A DNA stretch of 64,000 nucleotides from Cervus elaphus (GCF_910594005.1 NC_057823.1:65470015-65534014); one strand, 5' to 3'. Numbered from the stretch's first letter, positions 21,566 to 32,756 are shown. Made by a program: numbers and translations. The notes: generated by a model from the letters alone, not told the origin.

Positions 21566-22373
21566 TATTCCATTTGCCACTTGTTTGGCAAAATAGCTAT
21601 AGACAAACTCAGTGATCTTTTGGGGGTGATTGTGATGATCAGGATGATGGGATGGTCATTCTGGGACACTCTACTCACCACTGAGACTATGAGATTAACC
21701 GGGTTAAGAGGTTAGCACATTTAACCATAAGTGCTTTTGAGATTTGGTTCAAACAAGTGATTCTACTCTGGCCCTATTACTCAAAAATTAAACAGAGGAA
21801 GAAGTAATCCTGGTGGGCAGTGTGGGAATAAAGGTTATTTGATCTGCTCCTGGACGCAATGGTACAGTTTTTAAATGTGTGCTATTTTAAAAATCAATAA
21901 GTTGTTCTAAATAAGGCAAAGGCCGAGAAGATTAAGATTTTGGTATATACTCAGAGTGTTGGGAAACCATGACTTTTCTTCTTGTGCAATAATGTGACTA
22001 ACAGTGAATTCATTTGCTGACACAAAAGGTCATTTACAAAGCAACTGAAAACACTTTTAAGCTAAACCTAAAACTAGTAAAAAGATATGTTACTTGACAT
22101 TGCATTAATTAAAAATTTCTGGAGATCATAACTTCTTATATGCCCTCAATTCAATTTTCAAGCTAGTAACCAGCACCCATTCTCACAATTAATGTGAGTA
22201 ACAAGATGAATTTCATAGCATTAGAAATAGCCCTAATAAGGACTTGTTAGGTATTATTATTATCATATTCAGGAGCAAAATAAATTAAACTCAGTCTAAT
22301 GGGACTTTTGTTACAAACTTCAACAGGTGTATCCTAATACACTGAGGATAATTTGGAATGAAAGTGACATTGG
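21566..22373. other. Unassigned non-coding stretch
   Basis: About 800 bases with no recognised repeat or coding frame. Confidence 0.45.
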
Positions 22374-22593
22374 GCCACACCCATGGTTCAGCAGGTAAAG
22401 AACCTGGCCGAAATGCAGGAGACATAGGAGATGCGGCTTGGATCCCTGGATTGTGAAGATACCCTGGAGGAGGAAATGGCAACCAACTCCAGTATTCTCA
22501 CCTGAAAAGTCCCATGGATAGAGGATGCTGGTGGGTGACAGTCCACAGGGTCACAGAGTCAGACACAACTGAGCAACAAAGCACAGCACAGAA
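22374..22593 (+). mobile_element. Bov-tA SINE
   Basis: Forward copy: tRNA-derived head (GGTTCAGCAGGTAAAGAACC, GGATCCCTGGATTGTGAAGA), then Bov-A body (GGAGGAAATGGCAACCAACT) and the AGACACAACTGAGCAACAAA tail. Moderately diverged. Confidence 0.9.
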
Positions 22594-22827
22594 TATCAAA
22601 TTTCTGCAAGCCATATTTGCAAGAATTATGGATCTTTTAGCTTGGAGCTAAGCAATGGATCATGGGAACACTTTATCTGAAAGATTTCTATGTGAAAATG
22701 AGAGCAAATGTGATCTGTGATGTCCTGAGTGTACTGCCAGGACAAAAAGGGGTGGTACAAGAAACTTTATTTCAGATTAATACTAAGAGCAATAGTAATA
22801 ATGAATTCTCTAAAGAAACAGTTCAGT

Positions 22828-23874
22828 TCAGTCGCTCAGTCGTGTCCGACTCTTTGCGACCCCATGAATCACAGCACGCCAGGCCTCCTTGTCCATCACC
22901 AACTCCCGGAGTTTACTCAAACTCATGTCCATCGAGTTGGTGATGCCTTCTAGCCATCTCATCCTCTGTTGTCCCCTTCTCCTCCTGCCCCCAATCCCTC
23001 CCAGCATCAGGGTCTTTTCCAATGAGTCAACTCTTCGCATGAGGTGACTAAAGTATTGGACTTTCAGCTGCAGCATCAGTCTTTCCAATGAACACCCAGG
23101 ACTGATCTCCTTTAGGATGGACTGGTTGGATCTCCTTGCAGTCCAAGGGACTCTCCAGAGTCTTCTCCAACACCACAGTTCAAAAGCATCAATTCTTTGG
23201 CACTCAGCTTTCTTCACAGTCCAACTCTCACATCCATACATGACCACTGGAAAAACCATAGCCTTGACTAGACAGACCTTTGTTGGCAAAGTAATGTCTC
23301 TGCTTTTTAATATGCTATCTAGGTTGGTCATAACTTTCCTTCCAAGGAGTAAACGTCTTTTAATTTCATGGCTGCAGCCACCATCTGCAGTCATTTTGGA
23401 GCCCAAAAAAATAAAGTCTGACACTGTTTCCACTGTTTCCCTATCTATTCCCCATGAAGTGATGGGACCAGATGCCATGATCTTAGTTTTCTGAAAGCTG
23501 AACTTTAAGCCAACTTTTTTACTCTTCTCATTCACTTTCATCAAGAGGCTTTTTAGTTCCTCTTCACTTTCTGCCATAAGGGTGGTGTCATCTGCATATC
23601 TGAGGTTATTGATATTTCTTGCAGCAATCTTGATTCCAGCTTGTGCTTCTTTCAGCCCAGCGTTTCTCATGATGTACTCTGCATATAAGTTAAATAAGCA
23701 GGGTGACAATATATAGACTTGACGTACTCTTTTTCCTATTTGGAACCAGTCTGCTGTTTCATGTCCAGTTCTAACTGTTGCTTCATGACCTGCATATACG
23801 TTTCTCAAGAGGTGAGTTAGATGGTCTGGTATCCCCACTTCTTTCAGAATTTTCCGCAGTTTATTGTGATCCAC
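22828..23874 (-). pseudogene. BovB reverse transcriptase fragment, 348 codons
   Basis: The open frame holds the RTE RT core and C-terminal region. Catalytic YADD is at residues 93-96 (bases 23587-23598) within NNLRYADDTTLMAESEEEL; before it is LSPCLFNLYAEYIM. After RT comes VETVSDFIFLGSKM and YGCESWTVKKAE, then the ELWCWRRLWRVPWTARRSN motif typical of BovB. The segment just upstream keeps the DCVDHNKL end of RT motif A. The frame is interrupted upstream, so the full polyprotein is not encoded. Confidence 0.93.
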
Positions 23875-24583
23875 ACAGTCAAAGGCTTTGGCATAGTCAA
23901 TAAAGCAGAAATAGATGCTTTTCTGGAACTCTCTTGCTTTTTTGATGATCTAGTGGATATTGGCAATTTGATCTCCGGTTCTGCTGCATTTTCTAAAACC
24001 AGCTTGAACATCTGGAAGTTCATGTTTCACGTATTGCTGAAGCTTGGCTTGGAGAATTTTGAGCATTACTTTACTAGCGTGTGAGATGAGTGCAATGTGC
24101 AGTAGTTTGAGCATTCTCTGGGATTGCCTTTCTTGGGGATTGGAATGAAAACTGACCTTTTCCAGTCCTGTGGCCACTGCTGAGTTTTCCAAATTTGCTG
24201 GCATATTGAGTGCAGCACTTTGACAGTGCTTTGACAGCATCATCTTTCAGGATTTGAAATAGCTCAACTAGAACTCCATCACCTCCACTAGCTTTGTCCG
24301 TCGTGATACTTCCTAAGGCCCACCTGACTTCACATTCCAGGATGTCTGGCTCTAGGTGAGTCGTCACACCATCATGATTATCTGGGTCATGAAGATCTTT
24401 TTTGTACAGTTACTCTGTGTATTCTTGCCATCTCTTCTTAATATCTTCTGCTTCTGTTAGGTCCATAACAATTCTGTCCTTTATCGAACCCATCTTTGCA
24501 TGAAATGTTCCCCTGGTATCTCTAATTTTCTTGATGAGATCTCTAGTCTTTCCCATTCTATTGTTTTCCTCTATTTCTTTGCA

Positions 24584-25069
24584 CTAATCACTGAGGAAGG
24601 CTTTCTTATCTCTCCTTGCTATTCTTTGGAACTCTGCATTCAAATAGGAATATCTTTCCTTTTCTCCTTTGCTTTTCACTTCTCTTCTTTTCACAGCTAT
24701 TTGTAAGGCCTCCTCAGACAACCATTTTGGCTTTTTGCATTTCTTTTCCATGGGGATGGTCTTGATGCCTGTCTCCTGTACAATGTCACGAACCTCCGTC
24801 CATAGTTCATCAGGCACTCTGTCTATCAGATCTAGTCCCTTAAATCTATTTCTCACTTCCACTATATAGTCATAAGGGATTTGATTTAGGTCATACCTGA
24901 ATGGTCTAGTGGTTTTCCCTACTTTCTTCAATTTAAGTCTTAATTTGGCAATAAGGAGTTCACGATCTGAGCCACAGTCAGCTCCTGGTCTTTTTTTTTG
25001 CTGGCTGTATAGAGCTTCTACATCTTTGGCTGTAAAGAATATAATCCTTCTGAGTTCGTTGTTGACCAT
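24584..25069 (-). pseudogene. BovB endonuclease-RT linker fragment, 161 codons
   Basis: Reads the region between endonuclease and RT: VEVRNRFKGLDLIDRVPDEL, then KCKKPKWLSEEALQIAVKRR. Between this piece and the RT fragment lie further broken pieces at 23950-24243 and 24074-24367 in different frames (for example LSKCCTQYASKFGKLSSGHR), which shows at least two frame shifts. Confidence 0.88.
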
Positions 25070-25545
25070 CTGGTGACGTCCATGTGTAGAGTCTTCTCTT
25101 GTGTTGTTGGAAGAGGGTGTATGCTATGACCAGTTGTGTTCTCTTGGCAAAACTCTATTAGCCTTTGCCCTGCTTCATTCCATACTCCAAGGCCAAATTT
25201 GCCTGTTACTCCAGTTGTTTCTTGACTTCTTACTTTTGCATTCCAGTCCTCTATAATGAAAAGGACGTCTTTTTTGGTTATTAGTTCTAAAAGGTCTTGT
25301 AGGTCTTTATAGAACCGTTCAACTTCAGCTTCTTCAGCATTACTGGTTGGGGCATAGGCTTGGATTACTGTGATATTGAATGGTTTGCCTTGGAAACGAA
25401 CAGAGATCATTCTGTCATTTTTGAGATTGGATCCAAGTACTGCATTTTGGACTCTTTTGTTGACCATGATGGCTACTCCATTTCTTCTAAGGGATTCCTT
25501 CCCAAAGTAGTATATATAATGGCCATCTGAGTTAAATTCACTCAT
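25018..25545 (-). pseudogene. BovB endonuclease domain, 175 codons
   Basis: Endonuclease/exonuclease/phosphatase fold motifs are visible in order: NDRMISVRFQGKPFNITVIQ, then AYAPTSNAEEAEVERFY, then IEDWNAKVRS where the family usually has GDWNAKVG, then GKFGLGVWNEAGQRLIEFC. The glycine before DWNAKV is replaced here. After residue about 150 the frame shifts, so the final SDH-type motif is read in another frame. The N-terminal catalytic part lies in the missing 5' end. Confidence 0.9.
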
Positions 25546-25632
25546 TACATCTACTCAATTAAGAAACATACTCTGTATTTCTAGTGTGTTCAAGCAAAAG
25601 CTAAACACTGGCATATCAGAATCAAGAAGAAA

Positions 25633-25890
25633 CTGGGACTTCTCTGGTTGTCCAGTGGTTGAGAATTTGCCTGCAATGCAGGGGCCACAGGTTTTATCCC
25701 TGGTCCAGGAAGTAGGATTCCACATGCTGCAGGGCAACCTAGCCCCTGGGCCACAACTACTGAGGCCACGCTCTAGAGCCTGTGCTCCACAACAGGAGAA
25801 ACCACAACAATGAGAAGACGGCACACCTCAACTAGTAGAGTAGCAGAAAGCCCATGCACAGCAATGGGGAGTCAGTATAGCCAAAAAAGA
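25633..25890 (+). mobile_element. CHR-type tRNA SINE with target duplication
   Basis: Starts with a CHR head (TGGGACTTCTCTGGTTGTCC) and continues with a longer CHR body that includes GGGCCACAACTACTGAGGCC and GCAATGGGGAGTCAGTATAG. Flanked by AATCAAGAAGAAA at 25620-25632 and 25891-25903 (13 bp). Longer than the CHR copy at 10.8 kb and of a different subfamily. Confidence 0.9.
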
Positions 25891-25903
25891 AATCAAGAAG
25901 AAA

Positions 25904-26617
25904 TTAAATGAAAACTGAGTCTTCAGTAGAAGTGAAGTTCAAGGGCAGAGACCATGAGCAATCACCCTGTCTTGCCCAAAGTCTTAACTGTAGTGTTCCA
26001 CACCATGACGGGCCCATATCAGGCTCTCAGCAAATATGCTTTGCATCAATGAATAAATGCATGATGCAGAGTTGCGCTCAGTGACCCATTCTAAACAGCA
26101 ATACTTCCATTCTGTCCTCAACTTTATAAAACCTGAGGACAAGGCTCTTCGAGCAATTGATTCAACTTTCTCAACCATATGCTGATGTGATACACACAAG
26201 CTGATGAAGCAGAAGCTTTTCTTTGGATTCCAACTTGAGACATTTTTTGCTTGTATTTTAAAGCACCAATCTAGCCATCCAAAATGCCTTTGTTCCAATA
26301 GAATAATAATCAAATTATAGTTCAACAGCTGTGTGCAATGCATATTTAAAAAGAACATTTTTTTGTGAATTATTCCCATTTCCATTTTTCCATGCAGCTC
26401 AGTGTTTCTATATTGATGCTATTAAAACTATAGTTGAGAAGAGTTGAAAAGAAGAAGGAAGGAGCACAGTGAATACCCATTGATCTCTCAGAGGATGCTG
26501 ATTAGACATGAGAATATTTCTCTTTAGTGCTAAAAGGGTTTCCTAATTCTAGACTGAGAGACAGCAATATTTTATTGCAAAGGTCTAAATAGTAGATAGA
26601 TCTACATGGCACTAGTA
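25904..26617. other. Unassigned non-coding stretch
   Basis: No repeat recognised. The 133-residue open frame at 25984-26385 (minus) shows no domain and is probably chance. Confidence 0.42.
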
Positions 26618-26875
26618 GTCAATCTTAAAGGAGGTCAACCCAGAATACTCATTGGAATAACGGATGCTGAAGCTGAAGCTCCAATACTTTGGCCATATGA
26701 TGGGAAGCGCTGACTCATTGGAAAAGATTCTGATGCTAGGAAAGGTTGAAAACAATAGGCGAAGGGAACAGCAGAGGGTGAGATGGTTAAATAGCATCAC
26801 CGACTCAATGGACATCTTCAGTCCATGGGGTCACAAAGAGTTGGACATGACTTAGCAACTGAACCAACTGAACAC
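26618..26875 (+). mobile_element. BovB 3' end with internal deletion
   Basis: Forward BovB tail: GTCAATCTTAAAGGAGGTCA, TTTGGCCATATGATGGGAAG, then ATGGACATCTTCAGTCCATG, where about 60 bases of the usual sequence between GGACATGAG and CTGCAGTCC are deleted. Ends AGCAACTGAACCAACTGAAC. Confidence 0.9.
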
Positions 26876-27335
26876 CACAGTAAATAATTAGGCTGTATAA
26901 TTTCTGGTGAAAGTCCTTACTTTAGAACAAAGGAGCCATGCTGCTAAGTTGATTCAGTCGTGTCCGACTCTGTGCGACCCCATAGACGGCAGCCCACCAG
27001 GCTTCCCTGTCCCTGGGATTCTCCAGGCAAGAACACTGGAGTGGGTTGCCATTTCCCTCTCCAATGCATGAAAGTGAAAAGTGAAAGTGAAGTCACTCAG
27101 TCATGTCTGCCTCTTCGAGACCCCATGGACTACAGCCTACCAGGCTCCTCTGTCCATGGGATTTTCCAGGCAAGAGTACTGGAGTGGGGTGCCATTGCCT
27201 TCTCCAAAAGTAGCCATAGACAATGCTTATATGATGAAACATGGCTGTATTCCAATAAAATTTTATTTACAAAACAGGTGGCAGACAGAATTTGGCTTGT
27301 GGGCGAGAGTTTGGTGATCCTTGTTCTAGATGATG
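26876..27335 (+). mobile_element. hAT-like DNA transposon, split by Bov-A2
   Basis: Right part 27207-27335 has AGCCATAGACAATGCTTATA, CCAATAAAATTTTATTTACA and TTTGGCTTGTGGGCGAGAGT, the 3' half of a common non-autonomous DNA element of placental mammals. The left part 26876-26939 (GTAAATAATTAGGCTGTATA) fits its middle. The Bov-A2 lies between. I do not assign a family name from memory. Confidence 0.65.
26940..27206 (-). mobile_element. Bov-A2 SINE
   Basis: Reverse Bov-A2 with both units: CCCCATAGACGGCAGCCCAC for the first and CCCCATGGACTACAGCCTAC for the second, joined by the AATGCATGAAAGTGAAAAGT linker. Near-identical flanks AAAGGAGCCAT (26929-26939) and AAAAGTAGCCAT (27207-27218) suggest an imperfect target duplication. 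Confidence 0.95.
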
Positions 27336-27759
27336 TGTTTTGCTCGTTTGCTGCTGTGGGTTTTATATAGGGCCATGAAATATATTGTCTCCTTGGAGCC
27401 TCAACTGGCAGTTTGACATAGCAGGTGTTCTGAACCCAATTTTAGAAATGCAAGTGTTAAGGTGCAGAAAGCTGAAGCCACTTGAACTGGATCATAAAAC
27501 AGTCATTTTTTGTGTGTGTCAGAACTAGAACTTTGGTCCCTAAACACCTATTCTGCCAGCTGGTAAACCAAAATATCCTGTATATCTTTGTATCTCCTCA
27601 TGTGGAAGTATTTGGTCACATATATAACATGATTCAAAGGATAGAAATATACCTCCCACACTGGTGTGAACTGGTGCTGATTTTCACAACAGAAATTTAT
27701 TTCTCTGACTAAGAATATAGTCTACTTTAAAATTTCCTTTAGACAGTGTATTTTTCAGG
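27336..27759. other. Unassigned non-coding stretch
   Basis: Nothing recognisable; a small open frame at 27482-27712 has no motif. Confidence 0.4.
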
Positions 27760-28320
27760 GCAACGTCAGAGAAGGAGACCCACACTCAAAGTGGCTTAAG
27801 CAAAATAAAAAGAATGGGAATTGACTGGTTAACATAATTAGAAAGTTTAGGGATGCACTGGCATCAGACATGGCTGGGTCCAGGGTACAGTCTTACTTTC
27901 CAGCTCTGCTTGTTCTGGTGTCCTCCAGGTCAGTATCGCCTTCACCACAAGGTCTCTCCATGTAGTGTCCTACAATATTTCCAAGTTTAGACCCTCAGAG
28001 CTCTATGCTAGTGGAAAAAGAAGTCTCTCTTCCTCAGCAGTATCAGCTTGGGCTTAGGCTTCTCTCTCATTGACCTAAGTTGGGTCACATGTCCATCACT
28101 AAGAAATCAACCAGTCCAATCAATCCTAGTGAAAGTCATGTGCCCAATTGGCTTATGCATGACTCACTGGCCCCTGCAGAGATAGAATCAGCCTCATTCC
28201 AATCATACAGGCTGAAAGTGTGGGTGGTTTGGCTCCAGAAAGGAAAGTTGGATTTTCTATTGCCAGAGGAAGGAGGAATGGATTTTGGCAGCGAATAGAA
28301 CAGATGTTCACTATGGAAGG
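27760..28320 (+). mobile_element. Ancient interspersed repeat, class unassigned
   Basis: The word order AGTGGCTTAAGCAAAATAAA, CTGGGTCCAGGGTACAGTCT, GGTCACATGTCCATCACTAA, GGAAAGTTGGATTTTCTATT and AACAGATGTTCACTAT matches an old, widely dispersed mammalian repeat that I recognise but cannot name with certainty. Diverged and non-coding. Confidence 0.55.
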
Positions 28321-28749
28321 ACAAAACATAAACTCTGTATTAATCAGTATCCATTTATTGGGAAATAATCTCAGCAGAAATTAGTCATTCAATTATTTTG
28401 CATGCCTTGAAATAAATTAATTTTGAGGAGTGAGTTGGCAAAACTAGTCTAGCACTTGGGCATAGAAACAAATCATGATGGTTAGATTCATATCTTCCAT
28501 GGCTCTGTGCATAAAAACTTGTGCTATTTTGGTTATCAAGTTGAGATTCCTACAGAATGCTACCCCAAGTTTATGCACAACCCACTTTTCTCTTACCCTT
28601 CTATACTACAAAAGATAGAAAAGCTAAAATTTTTTATTTCCTGCTGTTACTTGCATATAAGAATGGCCCTGTCACACAGAGGTAAACAATGAGATTGGGA
28701 AAATGTTTCTGGGAAGGGATCTATTTTCTGCACCTAAAGACAGAGACCT
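28321..28749. other. Unassigned non-coding stretch
   Basis: No recognised feature. Confidence 0.4.
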
Positions 28750-28975
28750 GCTAGAAATAGGCCTTTAATTTCTTCTTCCTGGAAAGTGGAAATGAGGCCC
28801 AGAGATACAGCAACCATCTTATAACCATGAGATGACAAAGGATCACAAAACTACTATAGCAGCCCTGGATTGCCTACCTCCTAACTGCTTATAGCACTCT
28901 TATTTCTTAAAGCCAATAAAGTGGGGTTTTCTATTTTCTTGTAGCTGAATATACTCCTGCCTGATTTAATTCTCA
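28750..28975 (+). mobile_element. LTR-like remnant (MaLR class, tentative)
   Basis: Contains CAGCCCTGGATTGCCTACCT, then a tail CTTAAAGCCAATAAAGTGGG and TTCTTGTAGCTGAATATACT, the order of a MaLR-type LTR 3' half. Confidence 0.5.
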
Positions 28976-29924
28976 AACTGATTTAATGCTGCTTAGGGAT
29001 GCTGATAGACTGGGACCAGAGTCCCAAAACAGCAGTTCCTACATTCTAGAAATTAACAGATCATTCATAATTTTGGACATTTTGGCTTATTGTCTTAGAA
29101 GGATATTACTAGCACGTTTTGATTATCTCCTTCTACAAAGTTTAGAGAGACCCCTGGGAACTCTAACAGCCATATGGACCAAGACCTGAAACGAGGTAAA
29201 CTGATTCTCTGGTTATATTTACACGGCATTTACTCAGACATTTTCCTCGGCAAGTAACACTATAAAATTGCAATACTCTATCCCCAAACAATCTGTTGAC
29301 TCCCTCCCCCTGCAAATTTTACCTAAGAAATACTTGGAAAATGCTAAGAAGCATAAGAGATAAACATTTTAATCTTCCTTAAGTTTCCGAAAATATGGAA
29401 AGATTTGAGTCCAGAGAACAAAAAAGAAATAAAAATTACAAGACAATACAGATAAAGATTTGAATAGGGAAATTCTACCACAATTTCTTTAGTAGGTTTA
29501 GAGGACAACAGAACATCTCTCTCTAAATTGAAAGCAAACAAAAAAAAGTATAAGTTTTCACTTTAATTATAAATTACCGTTTATCACAAGGGAAGAAAAA
29601 GACCAAAATGTGCTACTTCTTCCTGGGGCAATAGTCCACCAAATGGCTTTTCAGTTCATTTCATTAATTTTCACTCCCACCAACAGTGTAAAACACAACT
29701 CATTTCCCTATGTGTATCATCACGAACAATTTAACATATAATGTTACTGAATATTTTCAAACACTCTCACTTCTCGCACTCAGAAGGCAGTCTGTAAAAA
29801 AATGAACATTAAAGGGTCAATGACGAAAATATTACTTTATGACTGTAATAATTATTTTAGTGAATATTCTATCTTATCAACACCTCCACCTCCCAAATAA
29901 TTATTAAGAATCTAAGTGCAACTC
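28976..29924. other. Unassigned non-coding stretch
   Basis: About 950 bases, AT-rich, with no recognised repeat. The small open frames 28986-29189 and 29344-29541 show no motif. Confidence 0.42.
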
Positions 29925-30395
29925 TTGCATATTCAGTGCAGCATTATTCACAACAGCCAAGATATGAAAATAATCTAAATGTCAATGAATGAACAAGTAA
30001 AGAAGTACACATATACACATACATACACACATGCACAATGAGGAAACTCTGCCATTTGTAATAACATAGAATAACCTGGCGACATTACACTAAGTGAAAG
30101 CAGTCAGACACAGGAAGACAAACAGTGCATGATCTCACTTATACATCAATCTAAAATAATAAAACTCATAGAAATAGAGTAGAATAGTGATTTCCAGGAG
30201 CTGGAGGAAAGGGGAAATGAGTGATGTTGGCCAAAGAGTACACAGTTTCAGTCATGCAAGATAAATAAATACTGGGGAATCTAGTGTACAGCATGGTGAC
30301 CATTGTTAACAATACTGTATCATCATATGATTGAAATTTGCTAAGAGAATAGATCTGAAATGTTCTCACCATTTTTTTTTTTTTTTTAGTTTAAA
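29925..30395 (+). mobile_element. L1 3' end (L1MA-like)
   Basis: Forward order: TTCAGTGCAGCATTATTCAC, ATGATCTCACTTATACATCA, GTACAGCATGGTGACCATTG and TGTTCTCACC, the ORF2 end and 3' region of an older L1. A run of 16 T residues (30372-30387) stands where the A-tail would be expected. Confidence 0.85.
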
Positions 30396-30825
30396 AGGAA
30401 TCTAGATAACCACCAAGGACATTCTGTATGTACTGTGCTAAGTCGCATCAGTTGTGTCTGACTCTCTGCAACCTCATGGACTGTAGCCCACCAGGCAACT
30501 CTGTCCATGGGATTCTCCAGGCAGGAATACTGGAGTTAGTTGCCATGCCCTCGTCCAGGGATCAAACCTCAGTCTCTTTTGTCTCCTGCACTGGCAGGCG
30601 GGTTCTTTACCACTAGCCCCATCCGGGAAGCCTGACAAGGACATATGGCATAGCACAGGAAATGCTCCTCAATATTCTGTGATAACCTGTATGAGAAAAG
30701 AATCTTCAAAAGAATGAATATATGTATATATATGCACATATAACTGAATCACTTTGCTGTACATGTGAAACTAATACAACACTGTAAATCAAATATAAGT
30801 CAATAAAATTAAAATGAGAAAGGAA
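30396..30825 (+). mobile_element. Second L1 3' end, split by Bov-tA
   Basis: A second L1 tail follows the first: TCTAGATAACCACCAAGGAC before the SINE, then ATGGCATAGCACAGGAAATG, CTGAATCACTTTGCTGTACA and AGTCAATAAAATTAAAATG after it. Confidence 0.82.
30423..30635 (-). mobile_element. Bov-tA SINE with target duplication
   Basis: Reverse Bov-tA: body CTCATGGACTGTAGCCCACC, then head with CAGGGATCAAACCTCAGTCT and CATCCGGGAAGCC. CAAGGACAT repeats at 30414-30422 and 30636-30644, within the L1 host. Confidence 0.93.
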
Positions 30826-31154
30826 TCTAAGTGTAAGGTGCTAGGAGAGATGGTGAGTCAGATGTGCTCCTGAGGCTCTACTAATTCACTTTCCTTTTGC
30901 CCATCACCATGTATCTGGTCAAATTGTATCATGTTTTTAGCATCAGTTTTTCCAGCCATAAAGTGAGAAGAAATGTTGAAGTTACCACTATCTTTCTCAT
31001 GGTTCATATGCTGTAATTCTTGATTATATACTCTTTAAATAAGTTAAGTGTTAAGTAAATGTGTGTGTGTGAGAGAGAGAAGATCAAGTTGCTGCATATA
31101 TAACAAAGTAGAGATTAAAAGTGTTTCCTTGGTCTCAGGCCAGCTACTTTACTA
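30826..31154. other. Unassigned stretch with a compound microsatellite
   Basis: Holds the (GT)5(GA)5 tract at 31061-31081; otherwise nothing recognisable. Confidence 0.42.
31061..31081. repeat. (GT)n(GA)n compound microsatellite
   Basis: Five GT units followed by five GA units. Confidence 0.92.
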
Positions 31155-31320
31155 GAGAGTCTATCAGGAAATTTAGTCTCTTAAGCCTCTTTTCCATCAT
31201 CTCTAATATTGGGATAATAGAACCTACTTCATAGGGTAGGTTTTAGGATTAAACAAGATAATTCACAGAAAGCACTTCAGAACATAATCAGTGTTCAACA
31301 AATTAACTATTATATTGTTA
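31155..31320 (+). mobile_element. MIR SINE
   Basis: Forward MIR: AAGCCTCTTTTCCATCATCT, GGGATAATAGAACCTACTTC, AGGATTAAACAAGATAATTC and a tail near CAGTGTTCAACAAATT. Confidence 0.86.
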
Positions 31321-32189
31321 CATAACTGACAAATATGAAATAACATCAGTTACGGAGGACAGTTTATAGCTACCTCCTAAACCGTACCATTGATTATGTG
31401 TGCTGTCAAAAGTGAGAAGACCCAAAGATCATACTTGCCTTAGTTTATTTCAAGGAGTAACTGCTCACTAAGCATATTTTTGAATGAGTGAGCGAATGAA
31501 TGTTTTTCAGGATAATCTGCCTAAAGGTGTGCTTCACATAATTATATTCTCCTGGGTGTCATCTGAAAGGAGCATTTGAGGCAAAGACCTGCAAATAAGA
31601 TATTTTTTGAGGCACATGGGAGTGAAGAGGGAAAGAGGAAAAACCACTCAGAGGAAGAAGGGTTACCAACCTGGTCACCAGTGTAAGCAACCAATTACTG
31701 GATCAACTCTTATGAGCAGCTCTCAGAGCCCTCACCTGAGAGAGGAAAGAGACAAACTCTACTTCTTCCATCACCTGTCTCCCCATCAGTCACAGGTGGT
31801 GCCAGACACTTCTCAGCCCTACACTTCTGGATTGCACATATGTGGGTGGCAAGTAGGTTCCTGGGGATTCAGTAGTATGAGAGAAGCCTCCAAAAGGAAA
31901 GGAGAGACACAGTGCAATGCTAAGATGAGGTTGTGTCAGCAGAAAGTGGGTCCAAGTCTGAGCAGAACTGTGTGTGGTCACCGTGGCTGGAGTGCAAGGT
32001 AAGTCCAAGAGGATGACAGATGTCAAGTGGAGGTGCTCATTTCAACAAACAGAGCTCATGTAGAAGAGAGCAAGTCAGGGTGATGAGGGCACTTTCCAAA
32101 CCACTTCATCAGAGGAATGGAGACTGTGGAATCAGAGGAACAATAAGAGTCAGTGTGTGACCATTGCTGACTACGCATTCACTCATCTG
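31321..32189. other. Unassigned non-coding stretch
   Basis: The largest frame, 31607-32002 (131 codons, plus), is Gln/Ser/Arg-rich with no motif and I cannot support it as a gene. No repeat recognised. Confidence 0.42.
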
Positions 32190-32387
32190 TGTTTGTGATC
32201 AGTCTCAGTCATGTCTGACTTTTTGCAATCCCATGGACTGTAGCCCGCCAGGCTCCCGTGTGCATGGAATTTTCCAGGCAAGAATACTGGAGTGGGTTGC
32301 CATTTCCTATTCCAGAGGATCTTCCCAACCCAGGGTATGAACCTGCATCTCTTGCATCTCTTGCACTGCCAGGTGGGTTTACCACCG
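32190..32387 (-). mobile_element. Bov-tA SINE, end interrupted by BovB
   Basis: Reverse Bov-tA: GTCTCAGTCATGTCTGACTT, CCCATGGACTGTAGCCCGCC, then head with CAACCCAGGGTATGAACCTG. A 10-base duplication of TGCATCTCTT occurs near 32344-32363. The last bases of the head merge with the BovB target site. Confidence 0.92.
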
Positions 32388-32399
32388 CACCACCCATCT

Positions 32400-32756
32400 C
32401 CAAAGGTAGTGCTGGAGAAGACTTTTGAGAATCCCTTGGACAGCAAGGAGATCAAACCAGTCAATCTTAAAGAAAATCAACCCTGAATACTCACTAGAAG
32501 GACTGAAGCTGAAAGCTTCAATACTTTGGCCACCTGATGCAAAGTTCTGACTCATTAGAAAAGACCCTGATTCTGGGAAAGATTGACGCTGGAAGGAGAA
32601 GAAGGTGACAGAGGATGAGATGATTGGATGGCATCACTGATTCAATGGACATGAACTTGGGCAAACTTCAGGAGATTGTAAGGGACAAAGAAGCCTGGTC
32701 TGCTGCAGTCCATGGGGTTGCAAAGAGCCAAACACAACTTGGCGACTGAACACCAC
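32400..32756 (+). mobile_element. BovB 3' end inserted at a Bov-tA terminus
   Basis: Forward BovB tail: GTGCTGGAGAAGACTTTTGA, AATACTTTGGCCACCTGATG, GATTGGATGGCATCACTGAT and a (CAC)n end. CACCACCCATCT occurs at 32388-32399 and 32757-32768; the left part of the right copy may be the BovB CAC repeat, but CCCATCT is shared beyond it. Confidence 0.92.

Larger units (their letters stand above)
22821..25560 (-). mobile_element. BovB LINE, 2.74 kb, largest copy here
   Basis: Reverse BovB from its 3' terminus (GTTCAGTTCAGTCGCTCAGT) to the endonuclease region at 25545; consensus BovB is about 3.2 kb, so roughly the 5' 15 percent is missing. AAGAAACA flanks both ends (22813-22820 and 25561-25568), a short likely target duplication. 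BovB is an RTE-clade non-LTR retrotransposon whose single ORF encodes an apurinic-type endonuclease followed by reverse transcriptase; it is widely accepted to have entered ruminants by horizontal transfer. This copy is broken by frameshifts and stops (separate entries) and has a short local duplication of CTTTGACAG near 24220. Confidence 0.97.

Noticed and set aside
22828..23874. 348-codon minus open frame as a functional reverse transcriptase
   Set aside because: It is one fragment of a BovB whose ORF is broken upstream and whose 5' end is missing.
31607..32002. 131-codon plus open frame
   Set aside because: No domain, no codon pattern or start context; length is within chance expectation for 64 kb on six frames.
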